DNA from: Parasponia andersonii
Taxonomy: Eukaryota > Streptophyta > Magnoliopsida > Rosales > Cannabaceae
Length of the DNA stretch: 64,000 nt
Assembly: GCA_002914805.1 (NCBI GenBank)
Contig: JXTB01000005.1
Coordinates: forward strand, 62,001-126,000
Direction: 5' to 3'
This document shows positions 21,878 through 35,660 of this stretch, in pieces (position 1 is the stretch's first letter; each line of letters starts with the position of its first letter). A model generated the notes under the pieces. That model searched no databases and was not told the DNA's origin. It saw nothing but the letters and a program-made list of their open reading frames with translations. A program made the translations under genes and the position numbers.

Positions 21878-23718
21878 CTAGTTTCCACCGATGTGCAGGC
21901 CTCCAAAAATAGTTCGCACCTCGTGTTGAATTTCTAGAGGTCGCTGTTGGTCTTCTTCTCGCCTTTCATTGTTCAGTTTAGTGTATTGCTGCAGTCGCCC
22001 TTCTTTAATTAATCTTTCAATTTCATCTTTCAAAGCGAAGCAATTATTGGTATCGTGTCCGATGTCATTGTGATACCGGCAGAACTTGTTGGGGTTGCGC
22101 CGTTCTCTATCTCTTTTCATCAGTTCCGGTTGATGATACCTCTCCTGCTGGTTGGTGACCGCATAAATATGATCTATGGGTGTGTTCAGTTCAATATAGT
22201 TATAGAACCTCATGGGAGCTTTCGGAACCTCCTGCTTTTTCTGTTGGGGCCGTTTTTCAATTGTTTGTTCATTACTCCTTTTATTCGACCTTTTATTATT
22301 ATTATTGTTTGTGGTCGCATCTTTAGCAGCATCCTTCCTTCCTTCCTTTATGGCCTTACGAAGATTTTCGCGTGAAGATTCCACCTTAGATGCTGACCAA
22401 CTCTATGATAGAAGTCTTCAAGTGTTCTGCACTCTCGCCCAAGTAAATCTTCCTAGAGTTTAGTTTTTGGTTGCACCTCATCCATCATTAGAGTTAAAAC
22501 TCGTCCTTCAGGTGAGTTGTTGACCTTTGCCAATTCTGAGGTAAAGCTATTTAGGTAAGATCGTAGAATTTCCTCTGGACCTTGCCGAATAGTAGACAGA
22601 CTGATCAGTGGAACAATGAAATTCTTCGCAGCTTGGAATTGCCTCAAGAATGCAGTCTAGAGTTGTTGCCAGGACGAGATTGAGCTGGACTTGAGTCCTC
22701 AAAACCACTTATTTGCTGCTCCTGTGAGAGTTACAGCAAAACACCTGCAACGTACGAGATCATCGAAACGATGTAGTTCCATCAGGTTGTTGAAGTTATC
22801 CATATGATCCTGTGGATCTGTTTTCCCATCGAAAGTATTTATGGTAGGAAGTTTGAATCTGGCAGGTAAAGTAACAGCTCAAACTTTCTCGCTGAATGGC
22901 GATTGACGATACCCATCAGCGAGTTCATCGTCCCAGCCAGCAAGTGTATCTAATGCGTTCCTTAAATTATGAACATCGATATTAAGAAGGAGATGGAGAA
23001 TATTATCTTTTACTGGTGGCAGGGGTGGCTCTTGGTTGTTATCGTGATTTAAAGCAGATTGGTCAGGCAGGGTCTACTGCGACCTTTGTGAGATTTCCAT
23101 TGAAATAGTGCGACGAGATCGACTTCGGTCATTGAGATACGATGTGGATTGTTCTTGACTTCATCGCTGTTCTAGATGTTGTCTTAGGTTAGTAAGATTC
23201 TGTCGAGATTCCCTCCTAATTCTTTCAAAAACACTCCTCGATTGTCATTTTTGCTCGTTATTTAGACCATCACGATTGATGGTCGCTCTCCAAGAAAGTT
23301 GTTGACGATTACGATTTATGCTTGAACTTTTAGTTCCGGATTCTAGGGGCAAGTCTATGACCTTACTTTTTCCCTTGGAAGTGCGATCTCCATGACGCTC
23401 CTACTGGGCTTTATGCTGGTCGCGGCTCCCTGTCTCTAGAATCTGAATTCCTTTCTCAGATTGTTGAGCAAGACATTCGTGCTGTGGTGGAGTTAGCATC
23501 TGTCCCTCAGTAAGTTGTCATAGAGAGTCATTAATCTGACTTGTAATTTGCTGAAGGTTCACCAGTGCTTCCTCTATGCGATCCTGTTTCTGGACAATAT
23601 TTTCCAGTGCGGTCACGGCAGGCTGATCCTGAGCAGGATCTACCTGTGCAGTAGCAGTACTTTGGGGATGATTTTGGCTAGTTCCGGTGTTTCTGGTAGT
23701 ATTTCTGGTATTTGTCAT
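21878..23718 (-). pseudogene. Gag of Tat-1
   Basis: Nucleocapsid/capsid gene. The likely start is MTNTRNTTRNTGTSQN at 23718, then a Gln-rich segment with IVQKQDRIEEALVNLQQ, a disrupted capsid middle (frames at 22453..22647 with LRSYLNSFTSELAKVNN) and a C-terminal part with FCRYHNDIGHDTNNCFALKD, the CCHC-like motif of plant gypsy Gag. A poly-Asn/Arg-rich stretch (TTNNNNNKRSNKRSN) precedes it. Stops and shifts at about 22400, 22660 and 23520 break the gene. Confidence 0.82.
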
Positions 23719-23763
23719 TGTTGAAAGAAGTGGAATTGATAAACTTTTCTGCCAGAATAGCCC

Positions 23764-23782
23764 TCCTTCTAGCACCAATTAT
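23764..23782 (-). other. Candidate primer-binding site of Tat-1
   Basis: On the minus strand, the sequence just after the 5' LTR reads ATAATTGGTGCTAGAAGGA. The position is right for a tRNA primer-binding site beginning TGG. I cannot name the matching tRNA. Confidence 0.4.
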
Positions 23783-24408
23783 TGACGGAGATTTTGTCAA
23801 CAATGAATTTAAGAAATTGCAAGATGTGGCTTCTGTGTGTAAAGGGTTGATCAATTAAAGCATGTAAAAGAGACAAGAATTTTATAGTAGTTCAGCTCCA
23901 AAAAAGATAAGCCTACATCTACTACTGTTCACTATTTTCTGAAAGATTACAAGAGAGTACAGAGTGTATTCAGAAAGTGAGTCCTTAAGTTAAGTTTTTC
24001 CCTCTAGAGCTCAGACCCCCACGACAACATTGACCTTCCCCTTATATAGGTGAAGGTAGTTTAATGTTGCCGATTATGAAAACGGGTAAGTATATAATTT
24101 AAAAATACAATTTAAGTAACAATATAACTGGATAACAACTTAAATGAAACGACTGGTCGATCTTGAAAGAGAATCTTTTGTTTCCCTTTCTGTGTAGATT
24201 ATCCGTTTGACGAAGTTCGGTCTAGTTTCCTTTTCGTTCTGGTCGCACTTAACTTATTCAGAGAAGATCGCACTTTATTCGGAGGGAGGTCGTATTCGAC
24301 TTACTCAGAAGAGGTTGCACTTAACTCACTCGTGCGACCTGTCATGTCTTCTTGGTTGCTAACTTTCCCTTTTTGGCATTGACCATCATCTAGTTTTTAG
24401 ACTGCACA
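23783..24408 (-). repeat. 5' LTR of element Tat-1
   Basis: Starts TGACGGAG and ends ACTGCACA on the plus strand. It is the direct-repeat partner of 12826..13448 and adjoins the gag end of the element, so it is the 5' (promoter) LTR on the minus strand. The CCTTATATAGG motif near 24050 may contain the TATA element. Confidence 0.88.
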
Positions 24409-26521
24409 ACACTTACTATCCATAGATATACTTAATACAAATAGTATATAAGTTCATAATAAAGTTTACAAAACCATAGTCTAATCCAAATTCTTATTAA
24501 GTCCATAATCAACAATCTAGTAGGAAATTACGGAAATGAAACAACCACAATTATGCTTCTAGTGTCTCACTAAGTCTCCTTGTCCAAATCACATTGGATT
24601 CTACCTGGAAGAAAAAGGTGAACCAAAGTCTAGTATAGAATTGATTACAGATTTTAATTAATAAGGATAGATACTTACTTTCCAGTCCTATATAGTTAGT
24701 GAAATTTTTAAATAAAATCACTTATTAAATCATAGTCCAAATTAAGGTTCTCATATTCTAAATCATTGCAAAACACATTATCAAAATAAGTACATATCCA
24801 TTCAAGTCAAGCACATAATAGTCAATACAATCTGTGACTTGCCGAAGCCACCCAAATGAGTGATTGTAAGTATGTGATATAGCTCGAGCACCCTAAATGG
24901 ATGTCATAAGTCCGTCGACAGTGTAAGTATTATGAATGTATGCAATATTGTATGAATGATGAGAATAAAGATATGCACCAATTTCCGTAAAATGACAAGA
25001 TGACCATTCAGTAAGCTTTAAAATTAAGTTTCCAAATGTCAAATTTTCCAAAAATTTCAATAGCATAATGATCATTTTATCAAACTTATGAAGTTCAATT
25101 CCTGCAAAAAAAAAAAAAAAGTATAAATAATATATATGGCACGCCAACTAGTGTGATATATCTTTCACATAGTTTATATCAAACATATAATCAAAATTAA
25201 TTTTATAAGTACATTTCACAAATTGGTTTGTAAATTCCATATTCAATCAAAATAGTGAATTCATAGGTAAAACTAATTCAATGTCAAGCAATCAAATTCT
25301 TATCTATATTGAGTAATAATGCCTTATTACTAAGGCTCGTGGTAGCTTCTAAAGGTCGTTTAAGGGGCTAAGAGATGAGTCAAGATCTAAATTCGTTCAC
25401 TTTAAAGAGTCGGCTTTTATACAAGCACCCAAAAGATTAAATTGATATTGCCATCGCAATCTGCACGCTCAAAATAGTAGAGTTGCACACCAAATTTGCT
25501 TATTTTAATTCAGATATGATCTCGAGACTTAACACACAAATGAAGGCAAAACTTGAGCTTTTTTGCCCTGGTTTGCTTATGTGGCCCAAACATGTAAGCG
25601 TTACGTGCCAAACTTTGTTTCTCAAGTCCATTTAACTTTATTCCTCAAGTCCATATATCATAAATTTGATCTGAAAATTCCATTTTTGTGTCTCTAACTC
25701 TATCTTGGAAGTTATTCTGAACTTTTCAAACGTATTTATCAATATACCAACTTTCAGAAATTATATACAAATATACCAACTTTTTCTCTAAACATGGCCT
25801 AAGTCAGATTTCAATTTTAATTCCATCAATCTTAATTCTTTACAACTTATTCACACTACGTCCACATTCTAAATTTAAAATACATCAAATTTTTGAAAAT
25901 AATTACGAAAATATTAACATTTTAATTAGAGAAATGGCCAAAAAAATTTCCAGGTGGCTCACTGGAGTTAGTCGTTTCCGAATGGTGCACGACGAGTAGA
26001 CGATGAGGGTTCTCTCACTTCTCCTCATTGTGAATGGCGAATAGGCATCATTTAGAATGGTGGCGAGTGGAAGTCGGCTATGAGGTGGCAACAGGAAAAC
26101 AAGTTGGCTGGGTGGGGTTGGAGTCTGATCGAATTTGAGAGAGATGGGAAGAAGATGAGAGGAAGGAGAAATCGAGAGGGAGGGAGAAATCGGGGAAAAT
26201 TGTTTAGGATTTGAAGGACTTTTGGACGTGTGGTGGACCCTTAATGGGTCTCAACTTCCCTAATTTGTAAAATGGCCATAAATTAGAATCTGACCCTAAG
26301 TTCGTTCATTTCTTTCACTTGGGCCCTCCATTGAAAATAATCTTATATTCCACCACATTTTTATTTCAAAAGAAACCCAATCGAATGAGAAATTACATGT
26401 ATATCCTTAATACATTTATTGAATTTTACAAGGTCACTCTCTATATACATAGTATATGGTCATTTATTCACTACCTATTAGATTTCATAGCAGATACTTA
26501 ATAAGATTCTCCACCGTAACA
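24409..26521. repeat. LTR-like degenerate repeat adjoining Tat-1
   Basis: Non-coding, with the same overall architecture as the solo LTRs in this window: an AT-rich body, then a GC-richer, GA-rich segment (about 26090..26200) about 300 bp from a plausible right end near CACCGTAACA. The left edge is not visible because Tat-1 abuts it. I cannot show a target duplication. Confidence 0.45.
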
Positions 26522-27400
26522 GTGACAATAACAACTAGTAAACATTGGGTCAATTTGATAATGTGATAAACTAATAGATATACACTTTTTTTTTCTTTAA
26601 TTAACTATTTTCTTTGCAAGGTACTCAATACTTTTCAATGGAAACTAGTCACTAGAATATATAAAAAATATATTTTTTTTTTATTTTCTTTTTGGCCAAA
26701 ATTGAGCTAAACTTGTACTTTGGAATGAAGGTGACCCATCTGTACTTGGGCCTATTTTGTCGTTCTAATTATTAATAACTAAATCCAACCTAATTTGTCA
26801 TTTAAAAAAAAAAAGAAAATCAACTAATGAGTTAAAAAAAAAAGCTTTTTTGAATGAATATCGATTAGTTATATAAGAATCTCAAATATCCCAAGTTGGC
26901 ACCCAAGATACTCTGTATCTTTTGTTCAGCGACTCACAACATTTACTGCTACAAAAAAAAATATACACAACACCTTTTATTTAATACTTGTAAGAAAATT
27001 GTTGTAAAATGTCATTTTTCTCCCTTCAGTAACATTGATTTAAAAAGTTTTACTTTTTTTTACAATATTATTTTGTACAAATGTTTCAGTGGAAATATTG
27101 TATAAAGCCATTAAAACTAACGATGTAACAGTTAATACAACATTTCACACTTTCTCGGGAAGTGTTGCAATCTCACTGCATTATGCAACATTTCATTTAG
27201 AGTTGTTGCGTTAAAGTATTGAGGGAATTTTTTTTAAAGAAATAATGGTTTTTGTCTCTCTGTCTCGGACAGATTCGTCTCATTCTCTCGCAAACAAAAT
27301 TTCTATGGACCTCACCTCACATTGTCTGGTCGTAGGGATCTTCTTTTCCTCCCTGGGTTTCCCTGGGTTTCTTGAGGTCTGAACAAGACCAGTGTAGTTA
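26522..27400. other. AT-rich intergenic sequence with a CACTA-like fragment
   Basis: At about 26948 the string TGCTACAAAAAAA resembles a CACTA terminus. It is followed by short motifs repeated in both orientations (CAACATTTCA, GTTGCAATCTC, AGAGTTGTTGCGTT) up to about 27220. No matching TTTTTGTAG end or target duplication was found, so this is at most a truncated element. No gene is seen. Confidence 0.35.
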
Positions 27401-29930
27401 ATCGACGAGGGAACATGTCAAGCATGTCCGACGACGGTCAAAAATTCAAAATCATGATTTTTAATAATTTTAAGTAAAAATATAATAAAATATTAATTTT
27501 ATAAAATTTAAAAAAAATAATATATTAAAAAATTTTCGTTCTGATTCTCAAATCATTATAAATTCTTTATTCATTAAAATATTTATTAATTTTAATTTTA
27601 TAAGAGAAATACTCATTAAATCTGAAAAAAATTTCTGCTATCTCTTTTAGAATACGGTGAGAAGTCATAAACTTTGATAAATTAAATTTAACTGAAATAT
27701 TTACTTCAATGTCTAAAATGTGTTACATAAAATCACTTATTATTTTAAATACTCAATTTAATAATAAGATCGTCTTCATATATCCACAAACTAATCTTGA
27801 CTAACTAGCTGAACAAGAAAAAGAAGATAACAAAATACGAATATCCACCAAAAATTTAAAGTAGAGCTATCTGCATAAGCTATGTAGCTCATCTGACTAC
27901 TGGGATTATTATATTAATTAGACATACACCTGAGAATGGGAGAAGTAAGGGGGATGAGCATTCGCATACTTAGTAGAAATTCAATTACCTTTTTGAATGG
28001 ATACAATTTTACCAAACCTGCATGGCTAATATCTTTTCTAAAATCCATTTATAATCAAGTACATAAAACAATTGATATCCAAAATAATTACATATTCAAA
28101 ACCAAAATCAAATTCACATAATTGTATAATAAATTAATCATATATATGAGTGAGCTCTCATCCTATGGTACATACAACATGTAACAATTTATAATAACCA
28201 TGCATCTATGAATCAAATCATGTTTTAAAATTCCTCTTCGCATTATTCTAAGATTTACTGTAATATGGGATGTATATCGCTATTTTACCCCATAATCACA
28301 ATATAAAAATATTTAAAATAATCTACACAGTCTAATCCCAGTATAATCTAATAATTTTTAACAATTTGTCAAACGATCGTGAAATCGTGATTTTTCATAA
28401 ATAAGTTTTAATACAATTATAAATCAAAACATATGTAAAATCAAGTAATTGAACTCCTACCTCAATATTATAGCTATATCAAGCTAAAGATACTTGAAGA
28501 AACTCCATTTGGTCATTTGGATGTTGAAAGAGTTGTTTCGAGATTTTAGTAAGCTCACTTAAAAATATGACTTTTCTATTAAAGCTTCAAATGGAGAAAC
28601 ATAGCTTATCACTGAATTTGGTGCATGCAAAAATGTTAGATCAGACATATACTTTGCTAAAAATGGGTCTTGGTGTGGGACCTGCCCTATAACACCCAAA
28701 ATGATACTATTCACAAATCTCAGAATTTGTGTTATTTTGAAACATAGCGATATTATATATTAAAACTCATTTTTCGATCTCACTAAATTCGAATTTGAAA
28801 TCAGAATTAAATTTTGAGATCCCGATCTTTCAACGACTTTAATTCCAAGAATTACAAAAATATCTTTTTTTAGAATTAATTTGAAAAATATCCACTTTTT
28901 CCAAAGTACTTAGAAAATATCCACTTTTCCAAAGTATTTAGACAAATATCATTTTTGCTAACTATTTGAAAAAAATATCACTTTTCTGAAATATTTCAGA
29001 AATTATCATTACCATAAAATTATTTTAGAAAAAGTTCACTTTCGAAGATATTCGAAAAATGTCAAATTCATTAATTATTTATAAAAAATGTCATTTTTGC
29101 AATAATAATTCAGAAAGTAACAGCTTTTTAATCTCAGCCCAAGGCCCATATCTTAATAGTAGCATACTCTAGTTCAACACTATTCAGTTTTGTAAAAATA
29201 TCACTTTTTGTTTTAAATTAGAAAAATACCATATTTTCTATTTAAAATTATCCCACTATCAAATATCATTTTTACTTCTACTAACTGTAACTATTCATGA
29301 TTTTTAACCCCTTTTCACCTCATATATTTAACTTGGGTAAAATAATTACCCAACCAAAATATATGAAAATATCACTTTTTACATTGTTGGCCAAAACCAT
29401 AAATGTGGTAAAAATTTACCGAAGATGAATTTTGATAAACAACTACTTGGACGTGATCGGCGACGGCGAAAAAAGACAACACATACCGGAGGTATCTAAA
29501 ACAAAGGTCAGACGTCACACTAGTGGTTGGAAACCTCATTGGAGATTGAATTTTCACGAGGTCGCTACGATTTCATCCGACGTCAGAACGAGGTAGGATT
29601 GGTGGCATTTGCTTCATCTTCGGTAGACCTTCGGTGCGGGCTTATGCTGAGCCAAGGTGGGTAGTGGTGGTAGCACGACGGAGCTAAATATATTTATCAG
29701 TTTTCTCTCTTTTTCTCACTTTCTCAAGCCCTTCCTTGAGAGAATTGCGAGTTTCTGAGTGGTATTTATTCAAAAACTTCTATTCAGATATTTTCTTTAT
29801 TTTATTCTGAAAATAAATATTTACAACAATGCCATTTTCTCTAAAAAGTCCAAAATACCCGTATAATTTATCAAATTTTACCTCATCCTCTCATTAAAGA
29901 AATTTCATCCCGAAATTTGAATACAAGACA
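27400..29930 (-). repeat. Degenerate gypsy LTR sequence with a short pol tail
   Basis: Non-coding LTR-like sequence similar in layout to the other LTRs. It has a possible LTR start TATAACACCC at about 28690 and a leader-like GC-richer segment at 29440..29760. At 29880..29930 the minus strand reads a purine-rich tract after a short frame ending KFRDEISL, like the C-terminus of chromovirus polyproteins (typically a FRDE or GDE-type ending next to the 3' LTR). This suggests the 3' LTR of a minus-strand chromovirus ending near 29876. Boundaries are uncertain. Confidence 0.4.
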
Positions 29931-32100
29931 AAGGGGTATGAGAGGAACATTAAAGAATAATAGTCAGAAGGATAGTGAACTATCAAAGATAGGATGTAGG
30001 AGAATCAAATCCGATACTGAATATAAAAGGAGCGTGAAATATACACTTTGCACACAACATTAGAATCTTGTCAATATCTCGATGCCACTCAAGGCATGAT
30101 ATAATTAAGTTGACCCACCAATATTTACAAAAACATCAACACACAAGAATCAATGATTATTTCGGACTAGGTTCTAAATACAGGCAAATGGAATTATCCC
30201 GATGTGATATTGATTTGGTATGATGAGGGGGATAGTATCGTATGTATTTAACATTTAGTCTGCTACTCTAGTTTTGTGCTTAATAATCGGTACTTAGGTA
30301 ATAAGAATCTTGTATTATTGACTATTAGTTTTGATTATCGTTATCACTTTTACTTTCTGTACCGACTTAAGGACATCATTCTCATGTTATACTATTCCTT
30401 ATAACTGATATAATATGAGATTGACAAGATAGACAAATTAAAAAGTTGGATATCATAATAAAAATATAATGATATAGGTCATTAATCATTCCTCATAACC
30501 AGTGAGAAATAACAAAGTATACCCAATATCTCTAGTCAAAATAAGACTAGAATCATGATAGAATGGAAATCTCCAATAGAAGAGTACATAACACATAATA
30601 GTCCAATCATATATAATACAAGTTTTCACATAACAAGTAAAGTCCAAAGGCTTCCTAAGTCTTTTACCCAAGATAATACCACATGGTAATTACTCGTACC
30701 ATATTTATATCCAGAGATTCTATAAGTTTCTCTATTCAAAGAAAGATTATAATATTAATCTCAGATTATCAATCACCTCCAAAGAACTTCTAAGTCTTTA
30801 ATACAATGGGAGATCATGTATAAATGACTCGATGTCCAATATACATGATTAATAATATCATAATACCCAAGAAATAAGGTTTCAATAAACATTCACTTTT
30901 AAGTTAAAAACAATTTGAAGATATTTTTGAAAACATACATTACAAAAATCAGGGGTATAAAAGAATATTATACTAGTTCACAATATCATCTTACCTTAGC
31001 TATAGATAAACTAAATCTAAACTCCAAGTATTCATTTTGAACATGTAATAGGAAAAGTTTAATAACTCTCTATACAGATCCATAAATAAACTACTTTCAA
31101 ATAATATTATTTATACTATCACAATGATGCTTGAATTCAATACAAATCAAGTAACGAGTCACAAACTCAATTCAATATTAATAACTTCAATTTTAACTCA
31201 TAATAGACTTTGTCAATTCTCTTCTTTTTTTTTTTTAATTACGATTAACATAATTTCTTAAAACCCAAAAATTTTTCAAAAGTCATCAAATATTTCTAAT
31301 ATATCTAAGAAATTCAAAAGTACATTCTTTTAACTGGCATGTTACATATGCAAATACATTTCTACAATTTTTTATTTATAAAAACTCTAGGTATACTTTA
31401 GTAAAGTTGTCACTGTGCTTTATATCTTTGAAGTCACCATGCTCTAATAATATTATTGAAAATAGTTTTGAAATACACTTTTAAGATAGAGTCTTTATAA
31501 ACTGTTTCGAAAAAATGGAAGAATCATTTCTGAATAGTTTCATAATTTTTGGATGTTTATAAAATTTATTATAATTTTTGTAACGCACAATGTTTTAATA
31601 TTTCAAAATACTAAAATAAATTCTAAGGTACAAATACAAGTAACTAAAGTGCTATAAAATATTCTATTTTAGAATTTCCAAATATTATACATAAGTTATA
31701 ATATGTTAATGATGTGCTTTTAAGATTTTGAGTTTGTTTGATTTATAAAATTTCTGAAAATTCAATGATTTTCGTTTATTCACAGCTTTAACTATTTTGT
31801 TATAAATTCTAAATTAGAAAAAAAAAGGGTGATAAGTATTGTTTCTAAATTCTAAATCTTAATTCTTAGATTTATTTTTATTTCAAATGGATTTGTATAA
31901 ATTTTTAGAATGAATAAAGTTATGTACTATAATGTAGAATTCTTTAAGTATGTATTACGCATCAAAATTCTACGATTTTAATGTGAAATATTATTTTAGG
32001 ATTGATATTATAGATGTTTTCAAACACGTAAAATAGGTTTCGCATGACCAATGATAGCATATGTTGACATATAAATTGAATGTTGATGCATGAATAATAA
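29931..32100. other. AT-rich non-coding sequence, nothing identified
   Basis: Very AT-rich, with many stops in all frames and no recognisable domain. It is probably decayed retroelement sequence judging by its neighbours. Confidence 0.4.
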
Positions 32101-33380
32101 ACAAAAAGGATAAACAAGGTTAAGTGTATGGTATTTGACTACAAGCACGAAGAACATTTTCCAAGGACTTAAGGTAAGTACAATCTCACCTACAAAATGG
32201 ATAATTTTAAAAGTATATTCTATTTGAAATAAAAGTATTTGAGATTATTAAATATCACATTTTGCCTATGCAATAGATATTTGTTTGGCTTGTATATGTG
32301 CCTATGAAAATATATGCCTCCTATGATAATAAGATGAGGTAAATTTACTTTATAATATTGTGTATAACTTGATAAATATACTTTAATTAAAAGGAGTATC
32401 AAGAATATGAAATATAATATTTGGGTGGAAACATGATACAACCATTTATGTTGAAGAGGAGACTAGGTAAAAAATAAGAATATAAAGATGTCATACCAAC
32501 CTCCGTTAAATGAAAAATCCAAAGGGAAAATAAGACCGACCTCTACTAGGTGAAGATTCCCGAGGAAAATATATTAAATTTATGACCATTGGTATTCCAA
32601 TAGGGTCATTCCCCTGATTCCCAATCGGTAAGTGCATACTCGGTACGTACATAAGGGTCCATAAGAAAGAAAAAAGATTTTAAGATAACATATGTAATAA
32701 AAGCTCACTTCATAAGATATAAGTTGAAAGATAACATAAAGATGTAAAAATTTAACTTTCATAAAATGCTATTTGTATGAAATATTTTGTGAGTTGAATT
32801 GTATTACTGAGCAAAAGCTTACGTAGTGTAAATATCCATGTTATTAGTATCAAAGGTATGCAATCTTTATTTTGAACGATGGGTTAACTAAAATCGAGGC
32901 GGGGATAGATGCGAGACACGGGTTTTGGGATACCTACACAATAAATTACGTATATATTTTTTTAATTTTAAACAAGATAGTTTACTAAAATATGTAAGAT
33001 TAACTCTTATGTTTCCTTAACTTAATATCGAGACGATATATTTAGATGTGAAATGTTAATTTTAAGATTAATTATGCCTTTAAGATTAAGTAATTATTTT
33101 GTTATATACAATATGATCAATTTTATTTAAATATCCCTTTATAGAATATTATATACTATTTTGAAGCATATTTTTAATAATTAAATATTCTTAAATAAAT
33201 ATTTTTTTAGCATCTAATATTCTGATTTGAATAAATGTAAGAGTAAATGAGCTTTGTCAAAAAGACTTAAACCAGTCTAAGAAGAGTTTGGGATTTAAAA
33301 GGTCCGCTTCTAATCCCCCTCTTCACTTGGAAGCCTTTTTAGTTGCGCCTTATTTAAACCTCAGAAAAAAAATTATATAT
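32100..33380 (+). repeat. LTR fragment in inverted orientation to the 34559 LTR
   Basis: The reverse complement of about 34700..35460 aligns with this stretch in order. Shared blocks include TTACTGAGCAAAAGCTTACG against TTACTGAGTAAAAACTCATG, the GCGAGACACGGG against GCGAGGTACGGG block, TTTGTCAAAAAGACTT against TTGTCAAAAAGACTT, and GCCTTTTTAGTTGCGC against CCTTTATGGTTGCGC. It is therefore an LTR of the same family lying on the opposite strand. I find no primer site or internal domain next to it. Confidence 0.65.
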
Positions 33381-33639
33381 ATAACATTTTCCTCAATGGT
33401 TTGTCTAAACTTCTTAGTATGATGTTTGGAATAATTGATTAACTATCTTGAGAGGATTATATAAGTAAAAAAAATGTCATGAATTTTCATAGTTCAAGTT
33501 TATGACTTCAAAAAAAATAAATAAGTTATAAACGTACGTAAATGTCGATCTTAAAAAAAGTCGAGTTGTTTCAAAATCACACAAAAATTTCTAATCATAC
33601 TATATACTTAATCTCTCATATTATTATTAGAGAGTTTAC

Positions 33640-34540
33640 TAGGAGTTTTCTCTGGGTCCTTCTCTGGATCTTCCTTAGAGTCTTCTTCATCATTATCGGC
33701 ATGTCCTTGCTTGTTGAGCATAGTTCTCTCTACACCTAGTCGCAATCATACCCTCCTTTGTTCTTCCTTTTGGTCTCAATAGTAAGAAGATGTTCTCATT
33801 ATGTTTCATGAGATGATCTTTTGGCTATATTTTGTTCCATCTCCCTTTGATATTCCTCTTCTACATGAATTGCATTTGAACTAATGCATTCAAGATTCAT
33901 GTCAATAAGGGGGTTTTATATCCACTTTCGGATATGACTTGGAATCACATTCAAATAAATCATAAGTAGGATACTGTTAGGCCGTCTTGGAGAGAATAAG
34001 CGAACTACTTCCTGTGAAAAATGGGTATTATATTCTTTCATAGATTTGCCTGGCTGAGATTCCCATCTATCTGTTGTCGAGACCTCTATTGGATTATTGT
34101 GGTGTTTTATTTGTGAAAAATATGTTGTGATTAATCTACAGAATATTTCCCAGCTCATGTTGTTCCCGAGGTGTCCTGATGCTTGCTACTATGCTCGAGC
34201 ATTGTTTTGCAGTTACATGACTACAAGAGTGGTTTTTTCATACTCCTTGATACGATATGCTCATAATAGTTTTTCCATTTTGTGAAGCCAATTCTCCAAC
34301 ATTCCAGGTGTAGATTCTTCAAGATAGTATAACGGTCGTCCTATTCTAAAGGTAGCCACTGCTACGGCTCTAAAAAATTTAACTTGGGTAATCTCTCGGT
34401 CCATTGGGATGTCGATTATCGAGAGTCAATTACTACTACATAATACGTACTTAAGGTTAAATAGCATACTAAGCAAACATTTCTACTTATTTGAGTTGTC
34501 TGAAATGTTACGGAGGTATACAAGGTAGGATGGTAGAATA
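33640..34540 (-). pseudogene. Chromovirus gag remnant
   Basis: The minus strand contains a capsid-like segment (SWEIFCRLITTYFSQIKHH, then KSMKEYNTHFSQEVVRLFSP and SHIRKWI) typical of chromovirus Gag. It is adjacent to a primer-binding site on its upstream side. Stops interrupt it, and the rest of the polyprotein (protease, RT, integrase) is missing to the left. Confidence 0.62.
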
Positions 34541-34556
34541 TCTCGCTCTGATACCA
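34541..34556 (-). other. Initiator-Met tRNA primer-binding site
   Basis: On the minus strand this reads TGGTATCAGAGCGAGA. The first 12 bases are the classic PBS complementary to the 3' end of plant initiator-Met tRNA. It lies two bases inside the LTR starting at 34559 and proves that this LTR is a 5' LTR of a minus-strand element. Confidence 0.88.
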
Positions 34557-35660
34557 ACTATAACGACCTAACTCTTTGAATCGTTAACTACTTATATTCT
34601 TAGCTTACTTATTTAAAAAGAGAAACTTACATGCTACAAATTCATGGCAATTTTTTTTAAATGCTTTTGTTTTTTTTAAAAGGTTGATATTCATAAGTAA
34701 TCATTTACTTAATTTGATAATTTTGAAAACATGTAAATTGTATTAAGATGGTTAAGTAACCTTTATTTAAATTTGTTTATATACATTTTACTTTGGGTGA
34801 TTTGAATAATGCGCAACCATAAAGGACTCCTAAGTAAGGAAGAGGGTCATATACGGATCATTTAAGTCCTAAGCTCTCTATAAATAATTCAAGTCTTTTT
34901 GACAACACTTGAGTTTTGTATTTATTTAAATCAAAATATTTTCACTTTTAAATCTTCTTATGTTGAAAAATGTACGTTTAAACTCTATTCAATCAAAATA
35001 TATTTTCAAGTTCAATTTAATAAAATTATGTATTATGAAATAAAATGTCGAGTTACAAATATGTTTTCAAATAACATCAAGCTTACATAATTAAATTCAT
35101 TTGTCTCATAATAAGAACATATGCGGAAATAAATTATTGGCAGTATCTATTACCCGTACCTCGCATTCATCCTTACCTCCATTCTAGCTAACTCATCAAT
35201 CAAATCAAATATTTCTTTCTTTTGGTACCTACCACATAGATACTCATAAAACATGAGTTTTTACTCAGTAAGTACAATGTAATTCTTACAAAATATTTTA
35301 TGAATAAACAATACAGTCAAATTATGAAGTATTATTCCTTGTTCTACCATATATTTCTTTTTGATAAATAGGTGGGCAATCTTGAACTTTCTAAAATCTT
35401 TAAACAAAAGTAATTACATGGTATTTCTTGTTAAAAATGTCTTTACAAAATGTACAATCAAAAGAAGTTTTCACCAGTCTATTTTGCCATCAGTAGTAGT
35501 ATTTACATTACACTAAAATATCTCAAAGTAAAAATGTTACCTACAGGTCAAGCTCATCTACAGCTGTATGATCATGGCGACAAAAGATAAGCCAGGCAAC
35601 CAGCTAGTCAAAACCAAAATATGCCTCCTCTTCTGTATCACAAGACTAAAATGAGCTAAA

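Larger units (their letters stand above)
12826..24408 (-). mobile_element. Tat-type Ty3/gypsy LTR retrotransposon (element Tat-1), decayed
   Basis: Two similar LTRs (12826..13448 and 23783..24408) in direct orientation enclose minus-strand gag, protease, RT, RNase H, a second archaeal-type RNase H and integrase, in that order from right to left. The dual RNase H and the long region between integrase and the 3' LTR are marks of the Tat/Ogre-type lineage of plant gypsy elements. Flanks are ACTCT (12821..12825) and ACACT (24409..24413), a 5-bp target duplication with one mismatch. A longer shared string, CACTTACT, also lies near both edges. The LTRs differ at roughly one base in ten by eye, mostly transitions, so the insertion is old. 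All sense frames are broken by stops or frameshifts. Confidence 0.9.

Noticed and set aside
26948-27220. A second CACTA element
   Set aside because: Only a weak left terminus is seen. No opposite end or 3-bp duplication was found, so it is only noted as a fragment within the intergenic entry.
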